Shown here one piece after another: positions 1-7,401 of a stretch of 13,648 nt of DNA (its first letter is position 1; each line of letters opens with the position of its first letter). Location: NCBI GenBank assembly GCA_030526765.1, contig JAUNCB010000008.1:1-13648 (forward strand). Direction: 5' to 3'. This DNA is from Bacillota bacterium. Its GTDB lineage: Bacteria > Bacillota > Clostridia > Lachnospirales > Anaerotignaceae. Below the pieces are notes generated by a model that was not told the origin of the DNA, searched no databases, and saw nothing but the letters and a program-made list of their open reading frames with translations. The position numbers were made by a program, and so were the translations under genes.

Positions 1-12
1 AGGCAAAAGCAT
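1..12 (-). CDS. possible start of the gene after adk (4 codons only)
   Basis: An ATG at 12-10 opens the frame M-L-L-P, which runs off the window edge. It is preceded by AGGAGG at 29-24 with an 11-nt spacing, slightly long but usable. In many Clostridia adk is followed by map, but these four residues do not identify a product. A second ATG at the 3' end of the adk spacer (frame beginning M-T-G-G) lacks a Shine-Dalgarno site. The call rests only on the ribosome binding site. Confidence 0.3.
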
Positions 13-41
13 TTCTGCCTCTGCCTCCTGTCATTTCGTTC

Positions 42-671
42 TTATTTATCCAGATTTGCAACGATTGCTTTTGTAATATCGTCGATTGCCTGCGTGCCAT
101 CTACTTCAAACAGAATGCCCTTTTTGCCGTAGTAATCCACCAGAGGTTCGCTCTGGTCGTGGAATGTCTGGATTCTCTTCTTCCCGGCTTCGGGTGTATC
201 ATCCTTACGCTGTGTCAGCTCTGCGCCGCATTTGTCGCAGATACCTGCTACCTTTGCAGGCAGGAACAGCTTGTTGTATGTTGCACCGCATTTGGGACAG
301 CTTTCTCTTGCTGTCAGTCTTTCCAGCATTACCTCATCGGGTGCGCTGATGTAAACCACATGATCCAGATGTACCATTTCTTCCAGTTTTTCTGCCTGAA
401 CTACAGTACGAGGGAATCCATCCAGAATGAAACCTTTTGCACAATCATCTTTTTTGATTCTTTCCTGAACGATTGCAATGATCAGTTCATCGGAAACCAG
501 TCCACCGGCTGCCATAACGCTTTTTGCCTGATTGCCCAGCTCTGTGCCTTTTGCAACCTCTTCTCTCAGCATATCGCCTGTGGAAATGTGAGCGATACCG
601 TAATGTTCTACCAGTCTTGCAGCCTGTGTACCCTTACCTGCTGCAGGTGCGCCAATCAGTACCAATTTCAT
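42..671 (-). CDS. adk: adenylate kinase, zinc-finger LID type
   Basis: Adenylate kinase interconverts ATP + AMP and 2 ADP in the cytoplasm. The 209-residue protein has a P-loop at residues 7-15 (GAPAAGKGT), AMP-site T31 and R36 in STGDMLR, and DGFPRT with R88, then Q92. The LID domain carries four cysteines (125, 128, 145, 148) in two CxxC pairs, the zinc-binding form usual in Gram-positive bacteria. The catalytic arginines R118, R122, R155 and R166 match those of the E. coli enzyme. The fourth P-loop residue is Ala where Gly is commonest, and the glycine before R122 is also Ala. The ATG is preceded by GAGGTAA, a moderate ribosome binding site. adk follows secY in the usual spc order, but here a 403-nt spacer with repeats and a hairpin lies between them, so it may be partly uncoupled from the r-protein genes. 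Confidence 0.98.
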   Translation of the reverse strand: MKLVLIGAPAAGKGTQAARLVEHYGIAHISTGDMLREEVAKGTELGNQAKSVMAAGGLVSDELIIAIVQERIKKDDCAKGFILDGFPRTVVQAEKLEEMVHLDHVVYISAPDEVMLERLTARESCPKCGATYNKLFLPAKVAGICDKCGAELTQRKDDTPEAGKKRIQTFHDQSEPLVDYYGKKGILFEVDGTQAIDDITKAIVANLDK

Positions 672-713
672 AACGATTACCTCTTTTCTTTGATAGATGG
701 CCTTCTCTTTTTC

Positions 714-731
714 ATAATCTCCCCAGATTAT
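714..731. other. small hairpin in the adk 5' region
   Basis: Seven paired bases (714-720 with 725-731) enclose a CCCC loop (GGGG on the transcribed strand), about 43 nt upstream of the adk start. No U-tract follows on the minus strand, so it is not a terminator. It may be an mRNA structure or chance. Confidence 0.35.
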
Positions 732-767
732 TTCATGATAAGTCTGTCAAACCGCTGCATGCCCGTT

Positions 768-832
768 GATGCAAGCATCACGCCCCGCAGTCGCTTAACA
801 GCGCTTTTTTATGTAAGCGTCAGCTTCGCTGC
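768..832. repeat. intergenic repeat, unit 1 (secY-adk spacer)
   Basis: The unit starts with the palindrome GATGCAAGCATC (768-779), continues through CGC-C-CGCAGTCGC, and ends in TCAGCTTCGCTGC (820-832), itself a small stem-loop (CAGC-TTC-GCTG). Unit 2, starting 78 nt to the right, has the same start, middle and end blocks with a different stretch between them. It is not coding. Confidence 0.75.
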
Positions 833-845
833 CTGCGTTTCCGGC

Positions 846-909
846 GATGCAAGCATCCCGCCTACGCAGTCGCGTACCGTCATTATTATGCAGGATTCAG
901 CTTCGCTGC
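846..909. repeat. intergenic repeat, unit 2 (secY-adk spacer)
   Basis: This is a direct copy of unit 1. GATGCAAGCATC lies at 846-857, then CGCAGTCGC, and TCAGCTTCGCTGC at 897-909. The 12-bp and 13-bp end blocks are identical to those of unit 1, while the interior has diverged. Its right part also belongs to the longer composite element shared with the rplW-rplB spacer. Confidence 0.75.
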
Positions 910-1005
910 ACAAGCCATTCGTAAGCTTTCAGCTTACTCATGCCTTCTGCTTTTCAAATGTCTGAACGCCTGTTTATGCAAGCATAACAGCCCTTCAGCC
1001 GCTTG
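875..1005. repeat. composite interspersed repeat, copy A (secY-adk spacer)
   Basis: In order, this stretch holds TACCGT (875), TTCAG (896), ATTCGTAA (917-924), a stem-loop GTAAGC-TTTCA-GCTTAC (921-937), TTACTCAT (934-941), CAAATGTCTG (955-964), a palindrome TATGCAAGCATA (975-986) and CAGCCGCTT. The same blocks in the same order and orientation, at nearly the same distances, occur at 9699-9840. The stems differ in sequence but remain paired. It is transcribed, if at all, as part of the secY-adk mRNA. I do not recognise it as a named element. Confidence 0.65.
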
Positions 1006-1036
1006 AAAAGACCTTCATAGCACAAAACAACCCCTC

Positions 1037-1062
1037 GGGAAATGCGCTCACACGCATTTCCC
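1037..1062 (-). terminator. hairpin after secY, possible terminator or attenuator
   Basis: A perfect 10-bp stem (1037-1046 with 1053-1062) and a 6-nt loop lie 12 nt past the secY stop. On the minus strand the hairpin is followed by GAGGGGTTGTTTTGTG, which is only partly U-rich, so termination would be weak. It could reduce read-through into adk or protect the 3' end of the r-protein mRNA. Confidence 0.5.
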
Positions 1063-1074
1063 AAGCGATTGTTA

Positions 1075-2343
1075 TCAGTCATTTAAAAATCCCTTGTAGT
1101 GGCGCATCAACAGCTGGCTTTCCAGTGTTTTTACGATGTCCAGACATACACCAACCACGATGATCAGTGTTGTGCCACCAAAACCTACATTGATCTTGAA
1201 GATCCACTGCAGAACAATGGGAACCATTGCCAGCAGCGCATAGCAGATCGCACCAACCAGTGTGATTCTGTTTACCACTCTAGTAATATATGCACTTGTA
1301 GGCTGTCCCGGTCTGATACCGGGGATGAAACCGCCGTTCTTCTTCATGTTCATCGCAATTTCATTGGGATTGATTACGATGGATGTGTAGAAATATGTGA
1401 AGAAGAAAATCAGCAGTACATAAAGAACAGCACCCACAGGATGAGTCATGTTCAGATATTCCAGAACCTTTGTGAAGGCTTCTCCCTTATTGGGGATGAA
1501 GTTACCGATCTGCTGAGGGAACTGCAGCAGAGAGATCGCAAAGATAATGGAGATAACGCCAGCGGTATTTACCTTGATCGGCATATTTGTACCTCTGCCG
1601 CCAGCCTGTTTTCTGCCCACCATTTTGGAAGAGTACTGCACAGGCAGTCTTCTTTCGCCGCTGTTTACACAAACGATGAAAGCCAGAACAATGATCAGAA
1701 TAATCAGGATCGCTGCAACCTTTGCTGCGCCGATTGCGCCGCCGCCAACGATGGTGTAGTACAGTGTTGCAATACCCATGGGCAGGTTGGATACGATGTT
1801 GATAAAGATAATCATGGAAGAACCATTCCCGATACCTTTCGCAGTGATCTGTTCTGCCAGCCACATTACGAATGTGGAGCCACATACCAGACAAAGCACG
1901 GATGCGATATATACCAGGGGGCTATGCACCAGGTACATATTCTGGTATGTGTAAACCATACCTGCACCCTGAATTGCTGCAAGTGCTACTGTCAGATATC
2001 TGCTGTAGGCCTGCAGCTGTTTACGACCGTCGGGGCCTTCCTTGGAAAGCTGCTCGAATTTAGGGATCGCAATGGTCAACAGCTGCATGATGATGCTTGC
2101 GTTGATATAGGGACCGATACCCATGGCAAACAGGGACCAGCCGGAATTTGCACCGCCGGCGATTACACTGTAAAGTGTACCCGCCACGGTTGCATTCTGT
2201 CTTGCCGCCATTACGCCTGCGGTATCAATACCGGGCAGAGCGATCAATGTACCCAGTCTGACGATCGCAAAGATCATCAGTGTGTACAGGATCTTGTCTC
2301 GGATTTCCTTTGTCTTCCAGGAATTCGCGAAAATCTTAAACAA
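1075..2343 (-). CDS. secY: preprotein translocase channel subunit SecY (TTG start)
   Basis: SecY is the membrane pore through which SecA-driven and ribosome-coupled proteins are exported. At 422 residues with about ten hydrophobic segments it is normal length. Family signatures are visible: GIGPYINASIIMQLL early, KEGPDGRKQ in a cytoplasmic loop, EQITAKGIGNGSSMIIF, GERRLPVQYSSK, and near the C-terminus GGTTLIIVVGV followed by ESQLLMRHYKGF. The start codon is TTG at 2343-2341. The complement of the anti-Shine-Dalgarno sequence, GAGGTGAT, lies inside the end of rplO, with 8 nt between GAGG and TTG, and the MFKIFANSWK N-terminus fits the family; the next Met would remove the first helix. The gene abuts the rplO stop, so translation is probably coupled. 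The conserved VNTAGVIP block reads VNTAGVIS here. Confidence 0.98.
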   Translation of the reverse strand: MFKIFANSWKTKEIRDKILYTLMIFAIVRLGTLIALPGIDTAGVMAARQNATVAGTLYSVIAGGANSGWSLFAMGIGPYINASIIMQLLTIAIPKFEQLSKEGPDGRKQLQAYSRYLTVALAAIQGAGMVYTYQNMYLVHSPLVYIASVLCLVCGSTFVMWLAEQITAKGIGNGSSMIIFINIVSNLPMGIATLYYTIVGGGAIGAAKVAAILIILIIVLAFIVCVNSGERRLPVQYSSKMVGRKQAGGRGTNMPIKVNTAGVISIIFAISLLQFPQQIGNFIPNKGEAFTKVLEYLNMTHPVGAVLYVLLIFFFTYFYTSIVINPNEIAMNMKKNGGFIPGIRPGQPTSAYITRVVNRITLVGAICYALLAMVPIVLQWIFKINVGFGGTTLIIVVGVCLDIVKTLESQLLMRHYKGFLND

Positions 2344-2784
2344 TTAAATCACCTCTGCTTTGCCGCCGGCAGCTTCAATTTTTTCCTGAGCTGTTTTGCT
2401 GAAGTAGTTAACCTTAACTGTCAGCTTTCTTTCCAGATCGCCTTCGCCAAGGATCTTCACGCCATCTCTGGGATTGCTGATCAGACCAACGTTTTTCAAA
2501 GCATCAATGTCTACTACTGTATCATTTTCGAATACATTCAGCATAGAAACGTTGATTGCAACGATTTCTTTGCTGTTTCTGCAAGTGAAGCCTCTCTTAG
2601 GAAGTCTTCTGTACAGAGGCATCTGGCCGCCTTCAAAGCCGCATTTGCCGCTTGTCCCGGAACGCTGACCTGCACCTTTGTGGCCTCTGCCAGCTGTCTT
2701 GCCGTTGCCTGTTGCATGACCTCTGCCGCGTCTCCAGTTCTTTTCTCTGGAGCCCTCAGCGGGTCTCAGTTCGCATAAGTTCAT
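2344..2784 (-). CDS. rplO: 50S ribosomal protein L15
   Basis: L15 (uL15) is a late-assembling protein of the large subunit. The 146-residue product opens with MNLCELRPAEGSREK, has the Gly/Arg/Lys-rich extension that threads into 23S rRNA (RGRGHATGNGKTAGRGHKG), and then the signature GGQMPLYRRLPKRGF near residue 60. The start chosen is ATG 2784-2782, 5 nt after AGGAGGTG. The frame is open further up, to a TTG at 2805, but that codon precedes the ribosome binding site. It lies 17 nt downstream of rpmD and directly abuts secY. Confidence 0.97.
   Translation of the reverse strand: MNLCELRPAEGSREKNWRRGRGHATGNGKTAGRGHKGAGQRSGTSGKCGFEGGQMPLYRRLPKRGFTCRNSKEIVAINVSMLNVFENDTVVDIDALKNVGLISNPRDGVKILGEGDLERKLTVKVNYFSKTAQEKIEAAGGKAEVI
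2348..2355 (-). promoter_or_regulatory. ribosome binding site deciding the secY TTG start
   Basis: GAGGTGAT, read on the minus strand, overlaps the last codons of rplO. With 8 nt between GAGG and the TTG it fixes the non-ATG start of secY and suggests ribosome hand-over from rplO. Confidence 0.8.
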
Positions 2785-2801
2785 TTGGGCACCTCCTGAA
2801 A

Positions 2802-2981
2802 TCAAACTTCTTCAACTTTCACAAGGTGGCTAATCTGGTGGATCATACCTCTGATAGCCGCATTGTCCTGCTGAATTACGTAGCTATTTGTTTTATTCAG
2901 ACCCAGAGCCTGAACTGTTTTTTTGTGTTTGGGAATTGCACCGATTGTAGATTTTACCAGTGTGATTTTAATTTCTGCCAT
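2802..2981 (-). CDS. rpmD: 50S ribosomal protein L30
   Basis: L30 (uL30) is a small large-subunit protein. The product is 59 residues: [21 protein letters not shown], then the core ending in SHLVKVEEV, the standard bacterial size. Two in-frame ATGs lie close together. The upstream one (2987) leaves only 2 nt after GGAGG, whereas the one at 2981 leaves 8 nt, so the second is chosen. The gene sits between rpsE and rplO in the usual order. Confidence 0.96.
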   Translation of the reverse strand: MAEIKITLVKSTIGAIPKHKKTVQALGLNKTNSYVIQQDNAAIRGMIHQISHLVKVEEV

Positions 2982-2997
2982 CGTCATTTCCTCCTTC

Positions 2998-3501
2998 TTA
3001 ACCCAGAAGTTCTTCAACAGAAATGCCACGCAGTTTTGCAACAGCTTCCGGTGTTGTCGCTCTGGACAAACCTTCGATTGTTGCGCTTACAACGTTACGT
3101 TTGTTGTTGGAGCCCAGGGATTTTGTTCTGATGTTACGGATACCAGCCAGTTCCAGAACCGCACGAGCGGGACCACCAGCGATGATACCAGTACCTTCGG
3201 GAGCAGGCATCAGCAGTACGGAAGCGCTGCCGTATTCGCCTGTAACGCCGTGGTAGATGCTGTCTACATCGTTCATTTCTACTTTGATGATATTTTTCAT
3301 CGCTGCTTCTTTACCCTTGCGGATTGCATCAGGGATTTCAGCTGCTTTACCCATACCGCAGCCTACATGGCCGTTGCCGTCACCAACAACTACCAGAGCA
3401 GAGAATCTCATTGTACGACCACCTTTAACCGTTTTGGATACACGGTTGATGGTTACTACTTTATCTTTCAGATCTAAAGTGCTTGGATCGATTCTTTTCA
3501 A
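2998..3501 (-). CDS. rpsE: 30S ribosomal protein S5 (TTG start)
   Basis: S5 (uS5) helps form the mRNA entry channel and contributes to decoding fidelity. The 167-residue protein begins [20 protein letters not shown], has the S5 N-terminal double-stranded-RNA-binding fold with [18 protein letters not shown] near residues 26-43, and the C-terminal domain with [20 protein letters not shown]. The start codon is TTG at 3501-3499, preceded by AAGGAGG (3516-3510) at the ideal 8-nt spacing. No ATG lies near the expected N-terminus, which matches the family register. The ribosome binding site lies just after the rplR stop. Confidence 0.97.
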   Translation of the reverse strand: MKRIDPSTLDLKDKVVTINRVSKTVKGGRTMRFSALVVVGDGNGHVGCGMGKAAEIPDAIRKGKEAAMKNIIKVEMNDVDSIYHGVTGEYGSASVLLMPAPEGTGIIAGGPARAVLELAGIRNIRTKSLGSNNKRNVVSATIEGLSRATTPEAVAKLRGISVEELLG

Positions 3502-3509
3502 CTTACTTT

Positions 3510-3516
3510 CCTCCTT
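3510..3516 (-). promoter_or_regulatory. ribosome binding site deciding the rpsE TTG start
   Basis: AAGGAGG on the minus strand lies 8 nt before the TTG that opens rpsE. It is the main evidence for the non-ATG start. Confidence 0.8.
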
Positions 3517-3519
3517 ACC

Positions 3520-3888
3520 TTAGAATTTCAGGCCAGCTTCTCTAGCTGCTTCTGCCAGAGCCTGAACCTTACCGTGGTAAACGAAACCGCCTCTGTCGAA
3601 TACAACTTCTGTGATACCTTTTTCGATTGCTTTTTTCGCAACTGCTTCGCCTACTGCTGCTGCTGCTGCTACTGTGTTTGTAAATTCAACTTTGGATGCG
3701 ATTTCTGCTTCCATTGTGGAAGCTGCAACCAGTGTATGCTGAGCAACGTCATCGATGATCTGTGCATACATATGTTTGTTGGATCTGAAAACTGCCAGTC
3801 TAGGTCTAGCAGCTGTGCCTTTTACATGGTTGCGGATTCTGTAATGTCTTTTTACACGAGCCGCTGCACGATTGGGCTTATTGATCAT
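3520..3888 (-). CDS. rplR: 50S ribosomal protein L18
   Basis: L18 (uL18) binds 5S rRNA and docks it onto the central protuberance with L5. The 122-residue product begins [19 protein letters not shown] with the basic N-terminal tail, followed by [25 protein letters not shown] and the C-terminal [26 protein letters not shown]. The start is ATG 3888-3886, preceded by GGAG about 10 nt away. The frame stays open to a TTG at 3912, but that would add eight residues without family support. About 73 nt separate it from rplF, more than most spacers here, with nothing recognisable in the gap. Confidence 0.97.
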   Translation of the reverse strand: MINKPNRAAARVKRHYRIRNHVKGTAARPRLAVFRSNKHMYAQIIDDVAQHTLVAASTMEAEIASKVEFTNTVAAAAAVGEAVAKKAIEKGITEVVFDRGGFVYHGKVQALAEAAREAGLKF

Positions 3889-3961
3889 AGTACTTTCACT
3901 CCGTTTCTTCAAAAATTAGTCACTTTCCGATATAAATATACCTTACGCTGCCGTGCGCAGA

Positions 3962-4504
3962 TTATTTCTTACCGGTCTTACCAACTTTACGTCTGATGTG
4001 TTCGTCAGCGTATTTGATACCTTTGCCTTTGTAAGGTTCGGGAGGTCTTTTTGTTCTGATTTCGGCAGCGAACTGACCTACTTTTTCTTTATCAATACCT
4101 CTAACGATGATTTTGTTTGTACCTTCTACGATGGATTCGATACCTTCGGGATCTTCCATTTCTACGGGATGAGAGTAACCCAGTGTCAGGTTCAGTTTCT
4201 TACCGGATTTTGCTGCTCTGTAACCAACACCGTTGATTTCCAGTACTTTTTCGTAGCCCTGTGTAACACCTACTACCATATTGAAGATCAGTGTTCTTGT
4301 CAGGCCGTGTAATGCTCTATTCTTTTTCAGATCGTTGGGTCTTGTAACTACGATCTGACCGTCTTCCATTGCGATGTTCATGTCAGCGGATAATTTTCTC
4401 TCCAGTGTACCTTTGGGGCCTTTTACTGTCAGCAGATTGCCTTCGCCAATCTTAACTTCAACGCCAGCGGGTACCACTACGGGCAGTTTACCGATTCTGG
4501 ACAT
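3962..4504 (-). CDS. rplF: 50S ribosomal protein L6
   Basis: L6 (uL6) lies near the factor-binding site of the large subunit. The 180-residue product starts [17 protein letters not shown], has the two-repeat L6 fold, and carries the C-terminal signature with [19 protein letters not shown] near residue 155. The start is ATG 4504-4502, 8 nt after AGGAGG. A GTG three codons upstream would overlap the ribosome binding site and is rejected. Confidence 0.97.
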   Translation of the reverse strand: MSRIGKLPVVVPAGVEVKIGEGNLLTVKGPKGTLERKLSADMNIAMEDGQIVVTRPNDLKKNRALHGLTRTLIFNMVVGVTQGYEKVLEINGVGYRAAKSGKKLNLTLGYSHPVEMEDPEGIESIVEGTNKIIVRGIDKEKVGQFAAEIRTKRPPEPYKGKGIKYADEHIRRKVGKTGKK

Positions 4505-4544
4505 GGTCTGCACCTCCTAAATTTCTGTCTATTCTTTGTCTATA

Positions 4545-4946
4545 TTACCAGATGAAAGCGATAACTTCGCCGCCCAGACCAGCTTTTCTAGCTGCTTTGT
4601 CTGTCATCAGGCCTTTGTCTGTGGAAATGATTGCTGTACCCAGACCGCCCAGTACTTTAGGCAGTTCGTTGGAGCCAGCGAATACTCTCAGGCCGGGTTT
4701 GGAAATTCTCTTCAGACCTGTGATTACTTTTACGTTTTTATCTTCACCATATTTCAGGGCGATACGCAGTGTGGATTTGATACCATCTTCGATTACTTCG
4801 TAACCTTTTACGTAGCCTTCTGCTACCAGGATGTCAGCGATTGCTTTCTTCATTTTGGAAGAAGGAACATCTACTGTATCGTGTTTTGCAATGTTAGCGT
4901 TTCTGATTCTTGTCAGCATATCTGCGATAGGGTCGCTCATAGACAT
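4545..4946 (-). CDS. rpsH: 30S ribosomal protein S8
   Basis: S8 (uS8) binds the central domain of 16S rRNA early in assembly; in E. coli it is also the translational repressor of the spc operon. The 133-residue product starts [18 protein letters not shown] and ends with [26 protein letters not shown], the conserved rRNA-binding C-terminus. The ATG at 4946 is 8 nt from AAGGAGG; a second ATG two codons later is too far away. Whether S8 regulates this operon here cannot be read from the sequence. Confidence 0.97.
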   Translation of the reverse strand: MSMSDPIADMLTRIRNANIAKHDTVDVPSSKMKKAIADILVAEGYVKGYEVIEDGIKSTLRIALKYGEDKNVKVITGLKRISKPGLRVFAGSNELPKVLGGLGTAIISTDKGLMTDKAARKAGLGGEVIAFIW

Positions 4947-4965
4947 TGTGAATTCCTCCTTTCAA

Positions 4966-5151
4966 TTACCAGCTTGCTTTCTTTACGCCGGGAATCTGAC
5001 CTTTGTATGCCAGTTCACGGAAGCAAATACGGCAAATACCAAATTTTCTCAGTACAGAGTGGGGTCTGCCGCAAACTCTGCAACGTGTGTAAGCCTGTGT
5101 AGAGAATTTTGCTTTTCTCTGCTGCTTAACTTTCATAGATTTTTTAGCCAT
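4966..5151 (-). CDS. rpsN: 30S ribosomal protein S14, zinc-binding type
   Basis: S14 (uS14) is part of the 30S head. This is the short zinc form (61 residues), with cysteines at 24, 27, 40 and 43 in CRVCG...CRICF. The long zinc-free form that many bacteria carry elsewhere is about 90-100 residues. The ATG follows GGAGG by 7 nt. Placement between rplE and rpsH is standard. A Zur-controlled zinc-free paralogue elsewhere in the genome is common in Firmicutes but cannot be seen here. Confidence 0.97.
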   Translation of the reverse strand: MAKKSMKVKQQRKAKFSTQAYTRCRVCGRPHSVLRKFGICRICFRELAYKGQIPGVKKASW

Positions 5152-5164
5152 GTTTGTCCCTCCC

Positions 5165-5704
5165 TTATTTTGCGAATGGCATACCGAACAGTCTCAGCAG
5201 TTCTCTTGCTTCTTCATCTGTTTTTGCTGTTGTAACAAAAACGATGTCCATGCCTCTGATTTTGTCTACTTTATCGTATTCGATTTCAGGGAAGATCAGC
5301 TGTTCTTTGATACCCATTGTGTAGTTACCTCTGCCGTCAAAGCTGTTTGCTTTCACGCCGCGGAAGTCACGTACACGAGGCAGGGCGATGTTGATCAGTC
5401 TGTCTGTGAATTCGTACATTTTGTCGCCTCTCAGTGTAACCTTGCAGCCAATGTTCATGCCTTCACGCAGTTTGAAGTTAGCGATGGATTTTTTAGCCTT
5501 TGTGATTACGGGTTTCTGACCAGCGATGATGCCCATGTCTCTTACAGCGCCATCCAGAACTTTAGCGTTTTCTCTTGCTTCGCCTACGCCCATGTTGATG
5601 ATCACTTTTTCCAGCTTGGGAACAGCCAGTTTATTTTTATAAGAAAATTTCTTAGTCATTTCAGGAATGATCGTTGCTTCATAGAAGTCTCTTAATCTGC
5701 TCAT
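5165..5704 (-). CDS. rplE: 50S ribosomal protein L5
   Basis: L5 (uL5) carries 5S rRNA into the large subunit and contacts the P-site tRNA and the S13 bridge. The 179-residue product has the usual length: [16 protein letters not shown] at the start, [16 protein letters not shown] near residue 28, [20 protein letters not shown], and [18 protein letters not shown] near residue 125. The ATG lies about 6 nt after AAGGAGG. It is flanked by rplX and rpsN with short spacers. Confidence 0.98.
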   Translation of the reverse strand: MSRLRDFYEATIIPEMTKKFSYKNKLAVPKLEKVIINMGVGEARENAKVLDGAVRDMGIIAGQKPVITKAKKSIANFKLREGMNIGCKVTLRGDKMYEFTDRLINIALPRVRDFRGVKANSFDGRGNYTMGIKEQLIFPEIEYDKVDKIRGMDIVFVTTAKTDEEARELLRLFGMPFAK

Positions 5705-5730
5705 TGTTTGCCTCCTTTCCAGCGTATTTA

Positions 5731-6042
5731 TTAGTCGATGATTTCGCCTGTTTTCTTAGCTACTCTTACTTTTTTACCGTCTTTGATCATTGCGCCCAGT
5801 CTTGTAGCCTTGCCGTTGTGCAGGTACATAACGTTGGATGCATCGATGAAGTTTTCTTTCTTGATGATGCCGCCCTGCTGGTTCTGTGCGTTGGGTTTTG
5901 TATGTTTGGAAACCATGTTTACGCCTTCAACCAGAACACGACCGTTCTTTTTATCTACAGCAATGATTTTGCCTTCTTTGCCTTTGTCTTTACCAGTGAT
6001 AACTACTACTTTATCGCCAGTTTTCAGTTTCATATTAGCCAC
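5731..6042 (-). CDS. rplX: 50S ribosomal protein L24 (GTG start)
   Basis: L24 (uL24) is an assembly-initiating protein of the large subunit, near the exit tunnel. The 103-residue product contains the KOW-type segment [20 protein letters not shown] near residues 7-26 and the HTKPN...GGIIKKE block. The start is GTG (6042-6040), exactly 8 nt after AGGAGG (6056-6051), giving M-A-N-M-K-L-K. The ATG three codons later is possible, with AGGTGG as a weaker site, but it is less well placed. Confidence 0.95.
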   Translation of the reverse strand: MANMKLKTGDKVVVITGKDKGKEGKIIAVDKKNGRVLVEGVNMVSKHTKPNAQNQQGGIIKKENFIDASNVMYLHNGKATRLGAMIKDGKKVRVAKKTGEIID

Positions 6043-6057
6043 CTAACACACCTCCTA

Positions 6058-6426
6058 TTACAGTACTTCGGGAGCCAGAGACAGGATCTTCATGAACTGT
6101 TTTTCTCTCAGCTCTCTTGCAACGGGCCCAAAGATACGTGTACCTCTGGGGTTTTTGTCGTCTTTGATGATAACTGCTGCGTTATCGTCGAATTTGATGT
6201 AGCTGCCATCAGCTCTGCCTACGGGGTGAACTGTTCTAACTACTACAGCCTTAACAACGTCACCTTTCTTTACAACGCCGCCGGGTGTTGCATCTTTAAC
6301 CGCAGCTACGATGATGTCGCCTACGCCTGCATATCTTCTTGTGGAACCGCCCAGAACTCTGATGCACAGAAGTTCCTTTGCGCCACTGTTATCTGCTACT
6401 TTCAGTCTGGTTTCCTGCTGAACCAT
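6058..6426 (-). CDS. rplN: 50S ribosomal protein L14
   Basis: L14 (uL14) lies at the subunit interface and forms bridges to 16S rRNA. The 122-residue length is exact for the family. It begins [20 protein letters not shown] and includes [17 protein letters not shown], then [28 protein letters not shown] near residue 83. The ATG follows GGAGG by 7 nt. Confidence 0.98.
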   Translation of the reverse strand: MVQQETRLKVADNSGAKELLCIRVLGGSTRRYAGVGDIIVAAVKDATPGGVVKKGDVVKAVVVRTVHPVGRADGSYIKFDDNAAVIIKDDKNPRGTRIFGPVARELREKQFMKILSLAPEVL

Positions 6427-6451
6427 ATTTCGTCCTCCTCTCCAAAAAGGA

Positions 6452-6706
6452 TTATTTCGCTTTTTCGATGATGCTTACAAGTCTCCATCTTTTGTCTTTG
6501 GACAGAGGTCTTGTTTCCATAACTTTAACACGATCGCCGATACCGCATTCGTTGTTTTCGTCATGAGCTTTCAGTTTGTATGTTCTGTTAACGATTTTGC
6601 CATACAGAGGGTGTTTTACTTTATCTTCTACAGCTACAACGATTGTTTTATCCATCTTGTCGCTGATTACTCTACCGATTCTGGTTTTACGAAGATTTCT
6701 TTCCAC
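6452..6706 (-). CDS. rpsQ: 30S ribosomal protein S17 (GTG start)
   Basis: S17 (uS17) is a primary 16S rRNA-binding protein with an OB fold. The 84-residue product begins [20 protein letters not shown] and contains [20 protein letters not shown] and the [29 protein letters not shown] block. The start is GTG 6706-6704, 8 nt after AAGGAGG (6721-6715). The MERNLRK register matches Gram-positive S17, and no ATG lies nearby. Confidence 0.97.
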   Translation of the reverse strand: MERNLRKTRIGRVISDKMDKTIVVAVEDKVKHPLYGKIVNRTYKLKAHDENNECGIGDRVKVMETRPLSKDKRWRLVSIIEKAK

Positions 6707-6740
6707 GATGATTTCCTCCTTTCAACGAACGGAATATCTA

Positions 6741-6950
6741 TTATTTTGCTTCTCTTGCTTTCTTTGTGATGATTGTCTGGATTCTTGCGATGTTCTTACG
6801 AACTTCCTTGATTCTCGCTGTGTTGTCCAGCTGATTTGTTGCGTTCTGGAATCTCAGGTTGAACAGCTCTTTTTTAGCGGAAACCAGGTCCTTCTGTAAT
6901 TCATCTGCAGATTTGCCCATCAATTCATTTACATAACCTTTTGTTTTCAC
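6741..6950 (-). CDS. rpmC: 50S ribosomal protein L29 (GTG start overlapping rplP)
   Basis: L29 (uL29) sits at the tunnel exit near the docking site for SRP and trigger factor. The 69-residue, mostly helical product reads [20 protein letters not shown], then [29 protein letters not shown]. The start GTG (6950-6948) overlaps the rplP stop as GTGA. The ribosome binding site AGGTGA (6962-6957) lies inside rplP, 6 nt away, so translation is almost certainly coupled. The N-terminus is slightly longer than the shortest family members. Confidence 0.96.
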   Translation of the reverse strand: MKTKGYVNELMGKSADELQKDLVSAKKELFNLRFQNATNQLDNTARIKEVRKNIARIQTIITKKAREAK

Positions 6951-7384
6951 TGATGTTCACCTGCCATTTCTTCTGCTTCAGCCTTAGTAACGATTTTGCA
7001 CTTGATAGGCAGTTTGTGGATTGCCAGTCTCAGCGCTTCTCTTGCTTTTTCTTCTTCTACGCCGCCGATTTCGAACATTACTCTGCCGGGTTTCACTACT
7101 GCTACCCAGTATTCAGGAGCACCTTTACCGGAACCCATACGAGTACCGATAGGTTTAGCGGATACGGGTTTGTCGGGGAATACTTTGATCCAAACGTCAC
7201 CACCACGTTTGATGTGTCTTGTCATAGCAACACGTGCTGCTTCGATCTGGTTGGATGTGATCCATGTAGGTTCCATCGCCATGATACCGTATTCACCGTA
7301 AGTTACTTTGTTGCCTCTATATGCACGGCCTCTCATTTTGCCTCTCTGCTGTTTACGATGTTTCACTCTTTTAGGCATTAACAT
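6947..7384 (-). CDS. rplP: 50S ribosomal protein L16
   Basis: L16 (uL16) completes the peptidyl-transferase region and tRNA positioning. The 145-residue product starts [20 protein letters not shown], then [53 protein letters not shown] near residues 57-90, and [16 protein letters not shown]. The ATG at 7384 is used; AAGGAGG lies 12 nt away, longer than elsewhere, but MLMPKRVK is the family start. The stop overlaps the rpmC start. Confidence 0.98.
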   Translation of the reverse strand: MLMPKRVKHRKQQRGKMRGRAYRGNKVTYGEYGIMAMEPTWITSNQIEAARVAMTRHIKRGGDVWIKVFPDKPVSAKPIGTRMGSGKGAPEYWVAVVKPGRVMFEIGGVEEEKAREALRLAIHKLPIKCKIVTKAEAEEMAGEHQ

Positions 7385-7401
7385 GATACTCTAGCGCCTC
7401 C

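Noticed and set aside
700-751. A promoter for adk starting from TTGACA (minus strand 750-745)
   Set aside because: The -35 hexamer is perfect, but no -10-like sequence lies 16-18 nt away; TAATCT is at 14 nt. Not called.
768-1002. A CRISPR-like repeat-spacer pattern (GATGCAAGCATC, twice, plus a variant)
   Set aside because: There are only two or three units with conserved blocks at both ends and in the middle, uneven spacing and no cas genes. They are hairpin-containing intergenic repeats.
1099-2778. A 559-codon plus-strand open frame opposite secY and rplO
   Set aside because: It is rich in Cys, His and Gln, has no family resemblance, and is the complement of two certain genes. Strong codon bias on the minus strand leaves the opposite frame free of stops.
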